Assembly: GCA_963669155.1 (NCBI GenBank)
Contig: OZ022586.1
Span: forward strand, 23,269,379-23,333,378
DNA from: Arbacia lixula
Taxonomy: Eukaryota > Echinodermata > Echinoidea > Arbacioida > Arbaciidae
Length of the DNA: 64,000 nucleotides
Direction: 5' to 3'
Of the stretch, positions 51,083-59,166 are shown in pieces. A program made the position numbers and the translations under genes. Under the pieces are notes generated by a model, which searched no databases, was not told where the DNA came from, and saw nothing but the letters and a program-made list of their open reading frames with translations. The stretch's first letter is position 1, and every line of letters starts with the position of its first letter.

Positions 51083-54000
51083 CAAATATGACAACGACAA
51101 ATAAACCCTTTTGTGTCATGTTTATCGATGTCTTATGATCATGAAGTGAGTTTGGCGCTATTTGAAGGACAGCAGCGTGGTGGATGGTTGCGATGAGATA
51201 AGGATGGGTACGATACATGATGAGCTTGCTAGCCAATCAAAGGTGATATAGTTTGAGAACCTCGTTCGTTCTGACTCACCAGAGGGCCAGTACTCGCACA
51301 CCATCTTGAACCCACTGGCACTCAACTGACAGAAACAGAAGTAGCTCGAATCTCCAGCCCAGCACTGCCAGTCGGGTTCACACGGAGCTCCGGACTGACA
51401 AGTGTCCGGGTTGGCTGTGTGGGAATACAACATATTTGTCTCCCGAAATCACTCATTCTTACAAACGTTACAGTACGTCACATGTCCACTTCTCGGAGTG
51501 GAGGAAACATTGAGGATTGACGTGATGAGCAAAGGGTTGAATTGACAACACAGACTAAGCTCAGATTCGGTTTTTTTTCTTTCGTTCAGGGTATGACAAA
51601 TTCTTCTCTATTGACATATCAATAGCCCCACAAGTAATGGATGAAATGATGCCGATGTTTTTTAATTTTCAGATTTAATAAAAACATTTGACAAGATGTT
51701 TGGACTACAACATCATGTTCGTGGATAATCTTGATACAAGCGGTGTATATTATGAAATTAGTTCATTTCTTCCTTAGATTGTCTATTACATTCATAATGC
51801 TATTTCCTTGCCACTTGTGATCAAAACAAATGCTTAGAAGTTATGACGTTCGCAAATACGTTCAGAGGACTCCTCGGTACTTTAAATTATTTTCTAAATA
51901 TAACTCTATCCTCCTCCTCCCCCCCCCCCCGCGCCAAGCTATCTCACACTTACTGAGTAGATCTCTCAGACATTATTCTTATCATAGTAAACACATTAGA
52001 ACCAACATCACTTGCATAGCTGCTGACATGACTGATCTGGTCAAGGGAAGATTTGAACTATAAACTGTCTTGTACGAGAGCCAGAAATAAGAAATATATT
52101 GATTGTACAACTTTACCTGCATATACATTTTAGAAAACTAAATACTTCGAATCCATGAATGTACTTATTGTATTTTCTTATTTGACAAAGGAATGGGATA
52201 ATTGTTATACACGTGGCTATCACATTTCATGCAAGATGCATTTCTTCTTCATAGACAAACATTGCGTGGCAAAGATGCATCAAACATCATTATAGAATGG
52301 GTGTCAGAATCTCTGCAATCTGATTGGTTAATTACCCGTAATTTGCCATGCATTGTTTTTTACTGGCAGCACGCGATATCAAGACGATATCGCGATACCG
52401 AGAATTAATATGATCGATATCGAGATTTAGTATGATCGATACCGATATTGTTTACCATAAATGGCGGCACCCACGAAACTCGAGAAGCTTCGGTAAAGTT
52501 AGGTGAAGGATTGAAACAAATTTTGGAGGATTCAGACGTTGCCAGTAAGTATAAATTTATCCCAAAGCTTCGAACACTCATTTTCTACATTCAAACGCTC
52601 TGCAGGAGTGAAACACTTACAAATTCGTAAGTTATTTCTAACGGAGAAGTGGACAAACTCGGGTCTGAATTCTACGTTGTCGCAGCACTGTAAGAGTGTG
52701 TGCTGCGGTGAGTTGCCTACTAGAGCATGTACACTGTACATTACGAATACGTTCGTTTGGGCACTCGACGCCACTCTGGACAATCGCAGTAAATTGCAGT
52801 AAATCTGTCTTTCCTGATATGAAGTGGTTGTTATCAAATCAAAGCTTGATGAACTTGGTAGTTCTAAACATAAAGACTCTATTTGTCCACTTGACATGGT
52901 GTATGGAGAAAATCATGTCATATTTTTAGCTGTGTTATTTGGACACTTGTCAACGTGAAAGAAGACAACAATTTTAGTCTTGACAGATTTTCCAATCATT
53001 GATGATGATTGATGATGAAGATGGATCTCTGCAACCTGATTGGTCAATCACAGCCATGCGTCGGTAATTCTGGCCATGCATCGGTAATTACCGACGCATG
53101 GCTAGCCATGCATCCGGTAAATTATGTTAATGGAGATTTTACCCTTTTTTATCAGATTTTGGGGCCCATTCTATAAAACAGATGATGCACAGGTTCATTT
53201 CGTGGGTCAGTAGGATTGTGTACACTCGTTACCTCTGAATTTTGCCCGAAACCCACTCGGCTTCGCCTCGTGGGTTCAGGCAATTCAGAGGTAACTTGTG
53301 TACACAATTCCTACCGACCCACTCAAACCTGTGCATCATTTGTATACTGAACAGAGATGACAGAGATCTAACACAAATCACTTAACAGAGATGCACATGA
53401 CCATGATGACACACACACTTAATAATAACCGTGATGACAAATATGAGATCACGAGAAAAGCTTGTATGCTCCCACCTTCGCAGTTCGGACCGAAGAAGCC
53501 AGTAGAACAAATGCAGGTGTACCCATGCAATGTTGAGACGCATGTTCCGCTATTCTGGCAAGGGCTTGAGTGGCAGTACGGAATCTGCAGGGAACTCGTA
53601 TCCACTGGTGACGTCATAGTAGGGAATCCATCAGGAGCTACGAAGCAGAAGAGATAGATAGCACGACGTAGTCATATACAGTGGAGCTCAACCAGAATTC
53701 AAAATATCTAGCGTGTACGTGCGTCGCATGAACGTGTATGGTATTGTTTTGATGTAGATCAGACTATATCTAGCGTGGACATTGCATAAACGTATATGGT
53801 GCTTTGATCTAGATCAGACAATGTCTAGCTCGTTCAGTGCATGAACACGTATGGTCTTGCTTCGATCTAGATCAGACAATATCCCAATCGTGCATTCCAT
53901 AAAGGCATGGGAGTCATCGGATATGCTTAATGATCTTTGTGAAAGTGAAATGCATACAACGTGTACATGGTACGGATATAACGAATATAAAATGGAAGAA

Positions 54001-54378
54001 GATATGTTAATGAACAAGGCAGTACTATGTAAAGCGTATCGGAAAGGCCTCTGCTGATCTTAGCTAACCAAGATTGTTGGAAAAAGTGAGAATTATAGTG
54101 CTGATTGCCAGATTAATGATATATTTCCGTTGAATACATTGTTATCAATGGTTTACATGGCTTCTAATAAGACATCATTGTAGGAAACGAAATTCAATAT
54201 GGTGAGCAGGACCCGGTCATTAATTCAGTAATGAATGATTTACATCACAGCGCAAATATGACAAATTAATGAAATATCAACTTACACAAACACAGCAACA
54301 TGGAACAGAATGACAGCAAATAGAAGTGAATGAAAACTGATTGAGGAGGGCTTCATCCAACAATGGCTGAACAATGCC

Positions 54379-54422
<44 letters not shown>

Positions 54423-55847
54423 CAAATATGACAACGACAAATAAACCCATTTGTGTCATGTTTATCGATGTGTTATGATCATAAAGTGAGTTTGGCGCTA
54501 TTTGCAGGACAGCAGCGTGGTGGATGATTGCGATGAAATAAGGATGGGTACGATACATGGTGAGCTTGCTAGCCAATCAAAGGTGGTATAGTTTGAGAAA
54601 CCTCGTTCGTTCTGACTCACCAGAGGACCAGTACTCGCACACCGTCTTGAGCCCGCTGGCACTCCACTGACAGAAACAGAAGTAGCTAGAATCTCCAGCC
54701 CAGCACTGCCAGTCGGGTTCACACGGAGCTCCGGACTGACAAGTGTCCGGGTTGGCTGAGTGGGAATACAACATATTTGTCTCCCGAAATCACTCATTCT
54801 TACAAACGTTACAGTACGTCACATGTCCACTTCTCGGAGTGGAGGAAACATTGAGGATTGACGTGATGAACAAAGGGTTAAATCGACAACACAGACTAAG
54901 CTCAGATTTGCTTTTTTTTCTTTCGTTCAGGGTTTGACAAATTCTTCTCTATTGACATATCAAAAGCCCCACAAGTAATGGATGAAATGATGCTGATGTT
55001 TTTTAATTTTCAGATTTAATAAAAACATTTGACAAGATGTTTGGACTACAACATCATGTTCGTGGATAATCTTGATACAAGCGGTGTATATTATGAAATG
55101 AGTTCATATCTTTCTTAGATTGACTATTACATTCATAATGCTATTTTCTTGCCACTTGAGAGCAAAACAAATGCTAAGAAGTTATGACGTTCACAAATAC
55201 GTTCAGAGGACTCCTCGGTAGTTTTAAACTATTTTCTAAATATAACTATATCCTCCTCCCCCCCCCCCCCGCGCCACTCTCTCTCACACTTACTGAGTAG
55301 ATCTCTCAGACATACAAACATACAAATATACATACACACAGAAACTCCCTCTCTCTCGTGCCTTCACACTTACAAATACACACAAACACCCCCTCCCCCT
55401 TCCACCACCACCACCTCCACCACCACCACCACCTCCACCACCACCACCACCACCACCACCACCACCACCATTTCCACCACACTCCCACCCCCTTCTCGCG
55501 AGATTTCAAGATTGCCAGTTTTGTTCCCTCTCTCATAATAATAATAATAAATCATTTATAGAGCGCAGAAACTATAATTATATATTCTACTGCAATGTAA
55601 GAGCTCCTACATGCACTTCTGTTGCATAATGCTGTATAATTCAAATCATGGTCAGAAATAAATTCGGTCTATCTTTAGAAAAAATAGGTTCTCATGTCTC
55701 TGGCTCATTATAATGTATATCACTGATGATGCTTATCAGTGCATAAATGAAGACATATTACTAGAGTTTACCTTCCAGAGGTTGTATCAGGAGCCCTGCT
55801 ACCAATCCCAAGGCCACGCCAATCAGGAGTCTAGGTCCGATCCCCAT
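37338..55847 (-). CDS. Type I receptor: six EGF modules, repeat stalk, C-type lectin-like domain, tyrosine-rich tail
   Basis: Complete model of 14 exons and 1052 aa. All internal junctions are phase 1 except the last, which is phase 2, and the summed length divides by three. The ATG at 55847 (A at -3) opens a signal peptide ([20 protein letters not shown]). Then come three alternating pairs of an unusual six-cysteine module and a canonical EGF domain (26-322), a Thr/Ser/Asn-rich stalk (323-593), a C-type lectin-like domain (about 600-750), a short stalk, a transmembrane helix (about 795-816) and a 236-residue tail. The tail has NPAY (845-848), EYIY at 884, 916 and 948, YEEL (1020-1023) and a terminal YLAPTY. 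NPxY plus YxxL recalls CED-1, Draper and MEGF10 engulfment receptors, but the lectin domain and stalk do not fit them. A surface recognition or adhesion receptor signalling through SH2/PTB adaptors is inferred. The ligand is unknown. I know no named orthologue. Confidence 0.87.
38732..38798 (-). CDS. EGF/lectin receptor, exon 13 (transmembrane helix)
   Basis: Acceptor CTGCAG. It encodes [20 protein letters not shown] followed by KR, a hydrophobic helix with a basic stop-transfer. The donor GTTGGA is weak but gives phase 2, exactly as in the transmembrane exon of the CUB/WSC receptor at 59591-59681. Confidence 0.75.
39360..40040 (-). mobile_element. Decayed DNA transposon in intron 12 of the EGF/lectin receptor
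   Basis: It encloses the transposase relic at 39370-39765. The right end carries a minus-strand agtgtgtcccag word of the kind often found at the termini of such elements. Both limits are estimates: no terminal inverted repeat pair or target duplication could be fixed. Confidence 0.45.
39370..39765 (-). pseudogene. Relic of a transposon helix-turn-helix protein (DUF4817-like)
   Basis: The first part reads [15 protein letters not shown]...FHHRFPERN...[12 protein letters not shown], the N-terminal helix-turn-helix of a transposon protein family. After a frame change it continues as [20 protein letters not shown], the usual next segment. A frameshift near 39493 and in-frame stops show that it is dead. 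It sits in an intron of the receptor, on the same strand. Confidence 0.65.
40344..40400 (-). CDS. EGF/lectin receptor, exon 12 (juxtamembrane stalk)
   Basis: Acceptor TTACAG, donor GTCAGT (C at +3, weak), 19 codons, phase 1-1: [18 protein letters not shown], with an NTT sequon. It is the least certain exon. Skipping it would keep the frame. Confidence 0.62.
40457..40628. mobile_element. Possible short MITE, related to 14216-14370
   Basis: It starts aaggccatcgccgacaatac and ends gcgtcgtttgtggtta, with an internal gtcgtagacc shared with the copy at 14216. It also has a poly-T run. The relationship is visible but diverged. Confidence 0.45.
40905..41130. repeat. Direct duplication of a 102-bp segment
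   Basis: Copies at 40905-41006 and 41029-41130 are identical as far as I can read and are separated by 22 bp containing an ataagcataagc repeat. It lies in intron 11 of the EGF/lectin receptor and is a recent event. Confidence 0.92.
42091..42165 (-). CDS. EGF/lectin receptor, exon 11 (stalk)
   Basis: Acceptor CATCCAG, donor GTACGT, 25 codons, phase 1-1: [20 protein letters not shown] and a few more residues. One cysteine and one NTT sequon. Supported mainly by splice sites and phase. Confidence 0.72.
42785..42898 (-). CDS. EGF/lectin receptor, exon 10 (C-type lectin-like domain, second part)
   Basis: Acceptor TCTGCAG, donor GTAAAA, 38 codons, phase 1-1. It supplies the closing cysteines: [18 protein letters not shown], then VVVACQT. 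Where calcium-binding lectins have WND the sequence is W-I-H, and no EPN or QPD is seen in exon 9, so calcium-dependent sugar binding is doubtful. Confidence 0.8.
43751..44107 (-). CDS. EGF/lectin receptor, exon 9 (C-type lectin-like domain, first part)
   Basis: Acceptor CCCGTCAG, donor GTGAGT, 119 codons, phase 1-1. It begins [17 protein letters not shown], with W-x-x-A-x-x-Y-C ([11 protein letters not shown]) and WIG (SIWIGCKG), the hallmarks of the N-terminal half of a C-type lectin fold. It ends SFLYDSFPG. Confidence 0.82.
44332..44539. mobile_element. Short MITE with gggccc...gtatcac termini
   Basis: The left end gggccctgtatcacaaa and right end tttatgtgatacgggccc are inverted repeats, and catcgatcg/cgatcgatc pairs lie further in. 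Length 208 bp, in intron 8 of the EGF/lectin receptor. No coding capacity. Confidence 0.75.
44940..45752 (-). CDS. EGF/lectin receptor, exon 8 (48-bp repeat stalk)
   Basis: Acceptor GTCTTAG, donor GTATGC, 271 codons, phase 1-1. Roughly 14 tandem copies of a 16-residue unit close to [16 protein letters not shown]. Most units carry two N-glycosylation sequons (NMS and NNT) as well as clustered Thr/Ser suited to O-glycosylation. This is a mucin-like extended stalk. The last part ([17 protein letters not shown]) is unique. The long plus-strand open frame over this exon is its mirror. Confidence 0.87.
46293..46454 (-). CDS. EGF/lectin receptor, exon 7 (canonical EGF, unit 3)
   Basis: Third copy of the canonical EGF exon, 162 bp, phase 1-1. 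The linker begins [13 protein letters not shown] where the other copies have APDGFPTM. Confidence 0.88.
47402..47536 (-). CDS. EGF/lectin receptor, exon 6 (six-cysteine module, unit 3)
   Basis: Third copy of the six-cysteine module, 135 bp, with the same acceptor and donor context as exons 2 and 4, phase 1-1. Confidence 0.85.
48542..48703 (-). CDS. EGF/lectin receptor, exon 5 (canonical EGF, unit 2)
   Basis: Near-identical copy of exon 3, with changes such as [18 protein letters not shown] and GICVATLHG. Acceptor TTTCGTAG, donor GTGGGA, phase 1-1. It lies just left of a 1.3-kb insertion in the intron. Confidence 0.88.
49283..49630. repeat. Two direct copies of a 174-bp unit with TGACGTCA palindromes
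   Basis: Each copy starts atatccctcattaatatatt and includes two ctatttcgtgacgtca words, one followed by gaggg and one by tgtc. TGACGTCA is the consensus CREB/ATF site, so the element carries four copies. Regulatory use is not shown. Confidence 0.85.
49979..50098. repeat. Hairpin-forming inverted repeat
   Basis: The arms tggagggcgtgcggta and taccgcacgccctcca flank a short AT-rich loop (tttcaaatagtatcaaatag). The outer arms ttgtggaatctatt and aatagattccacaa extend the stem. It is the right-hand end of the unit-2 insertion. Confidence 0.88.
51280..51414 (-). CDS. EGF/lectin receptor, exon 4 (six-cysteine module, unit 2)
   Basis: Near-identical copy of exon 2 ([15 protein letters not shown] in place of [15 protein letters not shown]). 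Acceptor CACACAG, donor GTGAGT, phase 1-1. Confidence 0.85.
52289..53346. mobile_element. Foldback-type insertion in EGF unit 1
   Basis: Absent from units 2 and 3, where the flanks join directly as aaacatca-ctgaacag. It contains a hairpin at about 52371-52400 (gatatc/cgcgatatc words), a palindrome of catgcatcggtaattaccga type near 53060-53110 and a terminal foldback at 53180-53345. It also has AT-rich sequence with open frames of up to 121 codons that I do not recognise. Confidence 0.72.
53180..53345. repeat. 165-bp terminal foldback
   Basis: The left arm (agatgatgcacaggtt, then tgtgtacac and ttacctctgaatt) pairs with the right arm (aattcagaggtaa, tgtgtacac, aacctgtgcatcat). The loop holds cccactcggcttcgcctcgt. 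The stem is imperfect but nearly continuous. Confidence 0.85.
53476..53637 (-). CDS. EGF/lectin receptor, exon 3 (canonical EGF, unit 1)
   Basis: Acceptor CTTCGTAG, donor GTGGGA, 54 codons, phase 1-1. A Ser/Thr linker of about 20 residues leads to a canonical EGF domain ([12 protein letters not shown], then [14 protein letters not shown]). No N-terminal D/N-x-D/N-E calcium motif is visible. Confidence 0.9.
54621..54755 (-). CDS. EGF/lectin receptor, exon 2 (six-cysteine module, unit 1)
   Basis: Acceptor CACTCAG, donor GTGAGT, 45 codons, phase 1-1. Six cysteines lie in the order C-x5-C-x5-C-x8-C-x-C...C, in [19 protein letters not shown] followed by YFCFCQW. EGF-like by cysteine number, but with spacing unlike the canonical domain. 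Confidence 0.85.
55403..55470. repeat. (CCA)n microsatellite
   Basis: Trinucleotide run giving His-rich or Trp-rich open frames that are artefacts. It lies between the end of the triplicated region and exon 1 of the EGF/lectin receptor. Confidence 0.92.
55772..55847 (-). CDS. EGF/lectin receptor, exon 1 (signal peptide)
   Basis: ATG with aag before it, then 25 codons rich in Leu, Val, Ile and Gly, ending at a GTAAAC donor in phase 1. Cleavage near the end of the exon (GLLIQPLEG) is likely. Minus-strand ATTGG, an inverted CCAAT word, lies just upstream. Confidence 0.85.
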
Positions 55848-57077
55848 CTTGACATCTAGTAAGCCCAATCACCAAGAGAGACTCGCCCTCCTCGTGTCCA
55901 CACAGCCGGTCACTCAGTGAGCAATGGTGACGGCAGCCTCGTGCGAAGCGGAGATAAGAAACAACCAACAAGGGCGTATCTCACACCCTCACTCATGTCA
56001 CATCTCATATGAGATGCGAGTTTGCTTATCACTTTATTCTTGACGTCCTGAATTGTCTTTAATATCCAGCCCTCTCTCCCTGTCTCTCGCTTCCCGTGTC
56101 TCGATTGACCCGCCGCATAATATTTGCACATCCCCTTCATTTCTCGTGCATTTATTTGTTCAGCTTCTAATTACCAAATGATTGGGAATAATCCGGGCGT
56201 ATTGTTTTACCATCATGTTATGTCCATGATTGATGCACGAGTTGCTTTTACGAATAGAGAGACAAGTAGTAGAGTGGCGAGCTCATTTTACACTTCAATC
56301 CCATGTCAACAATTATAAAGACAAATATCCATCGTCCTTTATTGCCATTCACTCAGTTTTCAAGTGCTCGCATTTGTGGTCATGTGGTCATGTGGACTCT
56401 GTGTGGTCGTTATAGACAGGGGCAATTGCATGCACACTGCTCCGAGTAGATTCAAGTTTTGTGGTCTTTACATACAGTTGGCCTGTATAGCGAGTGGTCT
56501 TTGTAGAGAGGTTTGCAGTATGAGTAGTCTCAGTCTTTGCTTTAAGAACATTGTCAACATGTAACCTATCATGATTATTACAACATGAAGTCGTGAAGAC
56601 ATTCCTTGATAAAGTCCGTACACAACAAAGTCACATTCACACACACTCAAAAAGATACAAACACACATACTCGCAGCCTCACACTAAGACGCATTCACAA
56701 ATACAATGTGCTCATATATGAACATTAAGGATCTAATATCGCAATGCAATTCGTGTTTGATAGTTATTATTTCTCGCTTGTTATTGTAGGTACACGTATT
56801 GGAAGTATTGCTTGTAATGTGTACGTATTTAGACGTAGATATTGTATTGAAATGTGTATGTAAAAGCGAGACTGAAAAGAAGATTTGTACGTTTGCATGC
56901 ATGACAAATTGAAGTGAAGAAAGAAAGTAAGCAAAATTATTAATGATGTAATGAAAGGGGCAAACGTCAATAATGACGATAGTCATTTTATTTCTTTCTT
57001 TCTTGAAGCTTTAACTAGCTCTAAGACTCATCACGTTGTACCTCCTTATAAAACACAATAGAGAGTTTTAGATTGCC

Positions 57078-57165
57078 ACGACTGTGACTTTGACTGTGTC
57101 TTTGACTGTGACTTTGACTGTGACTTTGACTGTGACTTTGACTGTGACTTTGACTGTGACTGTAA
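57078..57165. repeat. 12-bp tandem repeat (gactgtgacttt)
   Basis: About seven copies of gactgtgacttt with few changes, flanked by degenerate gactgtgact words. The Ser-Gln repeat frames on the minus strand are products of the repeat. Confidence 0.92.
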
Positions 57166-58016
57166 CGTAACTGTGATTGTGACCGTGACTGACTGACAGT
57201 CACCCTTAACAATACGATGCATGCGCAATTGCGTCACGTCTACCATGGTATTACCACGGAACTATTGATATCTCTTTGATACAACATTAGGACATCCATA
57301 TTTCACGTCACAGTCGTGGAAATCTGATGTATAATCTCATGTTGTAATGTCGTCTACACGATACCAGCTAACATTAAGCAGTCTATTCCAATACATTCTC
57401 TTTGCATGACATTTCCCAGTCCGGAATGTGATTAAAAGTGTGCCAAAAGAAGTCGTCCCTCTCCCCAGTGTAAGCTATGCTTAGAACCAAGGTCGTCTCA
57501 CATCGCATTCCCCTTCACATCAGATAAGGAACAGGTGATTATTTGTCACGTGGTAATACTGTGAAAATGTGACCCATTATCATGTCTACAAATTTTCTTT
57601 TTAGTCTTTAGGCTGAATTATACGTTATGTTTATATTGCATGTAAATGTTTATACCAGTAACATATTAGATGTAGTGATGATAACTGAACATAGAAATGT
57701 ATAAACAGTATGCAGTATACATATACACAATACCAGCCTATAATGCCCCAATACCAACTAATACTGCACGCCAGCGTTGCATAGAGAATATATATGATTT
57801 TCATTCGCATCAAGCACGTTACTGTTGCCGGTATTTGAATAAGCTTAAAATATTTACAGTCTATGAAAACCTTTTGGGAAACAATACAAAAATTGCCACA
57901 TTTCATTGTCACCTCCGTCTACCGGGTGCAGGATGCTCTTATACGAACTCCCTGAGAACACTATCATGACTTTCTTGAATCAAAATAGTTATTTATGAGG
58001 GTTACAAGAACAGTAT

Positions 58017-58019
<3 letters not shown>

Positions 58020-58084
<65 letters not shown>
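58020..58084. repeat. (AT)n microsatellite
   Basis: Uninterrupted alternating AT of about 65 bp, self-complementary and able to extrude as a cruciform. Confidence 0.95.
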
Positions 58085-58088
<4 letters not shown>

Positions 58089-58769
58089 GTGTGAAATTAT
58101 ACATATACAACAGCTTTGGCAACTCTTTTATTTAAATATTTTGTGAAAGAAATGGATGAAGAGATCAATGGTAGGCGTAGCTTAAATCAAGGTTCCCCAG
58201 AGCTATCTACCCTTTGGAAAAATATATTGAAAATGATATTGAAGCAATGGAAGTACTGTACTACAGCGATAGTTGCCTATATACAAGTCGTGACCATAAC
58301 AAAAATCCTAAGGTACATCAACAATCTCATTGTTATAGTATTTCGTCTCTCATTAGTGTTTTTCTAACACATATTAAGTGCAATTGTGTATATTGTAATG
58401 CCAAAAGTCAATGATTGTCGGTAAACATATAAAAGTCAAATTCTAATTCTTAGATATCGTCAATTCCAGGGAAACCTTCATTACCATTGGTGAATATGCC
58501 GATAAAACGGCCATTAACACATACTAAACATTTAACACTCATTAAAACATTAAATAGTGTTGTTATTTAAAAGATGATTTGCTGCATCAATCTCAACATG
58601 TAGAGCACATACTGGATTGTTTACACATACGATGCATAGAATAATGATGTACATGTAGTGCATGCAAGGCAGACTCATGATTAACATTTATGGATAGCTG
58701 AAGAGTTGCTACTACATGATTCCTATCAAAAATACGTTAGCATGACGTCTACCGTATCATAGTGTCCAA

Positions 58770-59166
58770 TCACATAGGTTCTAAATACGCATCATCTCCT
58801 GGTCGGAGAGTTGTGTATGAGGGCGCCTCATTTCGAGCAAGCTCCTGGTACGCCTGTCTCTCAGGTTTCGTCAGGGACTGATAGGGCGTGGTCTGTCCAT
58901 CGCCGGGCAACTCCTCGTACTGCGCATCCTGATTGGCTAACCGCGGGTCATCACGTGATTTCGGCAGTGGCGGTTTCGGGCCGTTGGTGGGTGCGTAGTA
59001 GTATTCGCCTTCAATGGTTGCGTAGCGATGCGTCTCATCCGGGTCGTGTTTAGCAGGGGCCTGGGGGTTCGCAGTGTAGGCTGTCACGTGGTCTGCCTCA
59101 CGTGAGTAGGCGGCGTTGGAGATAGCAGTGACGTCACCTTTTGGCTGCTGTGGAGGTGGCCTTGGG
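58770..59166 (-). CDS. CUB/WSC receptor, cytoplasmic tail exon
   Basis: Acceptor ATACCAG, 132 codons and a stop at 58772-58770. Four YxxL motifs at intervals of 12, 11 and 11 residues, preceded by YATIEGEYYYAP and followed by a C-terminal YLEPM. Each neighbouring YxxL pair meets the YxxL-x(6-12)-YxxL/I definition of an ITAM. Confidence 0.9.

Larger units (their letters stand above)
48098..51974. repeat. Tandem EGF segment, unit 2 (with 1.3-kb insertion)
   Basis: Second copy, carrying exons 5 and 4. It is 3.9 kb because of the insertion at about 48879-50207 and some extra flanking sequence near 50220-50560. The unit start word attcttatcatag recurs at 48098. Confidence 0.88.
51975..55313. repeat. 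Tandem EGF segment, unit 1 (with 1.06-kb insertion)
   Basis: Third copy, carrying exons 3 and 2. It ends at the shared word gtagatctctcagacat at 55313, where similarity to the other units stops. An insertion occupies 52289-53346. Confidence 0.88.
55848..58769. other. Interval between the two receptor genes
   Basis: No gene is supported. It should contain the promoter of the EGF/lectin receptor (near 55850-56150) and the 3' UTR of the CUB/WSC receptor (left of 58769). A minus-strand AATAAA around 58131-58126 is one possible poly(A) signal, about 640 bp past that stop. Repeats at 57078-57165 and 58020-58084. Confidence 0.45.

Noticed and set aside
52448..52897. Open frames of 60 to 121 codons in the unit-1 insertion, possibly transposase
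   Set aside because: No catalytic motif or known domain visible and overlapping frames on both strands; kept only as part of the insertion.
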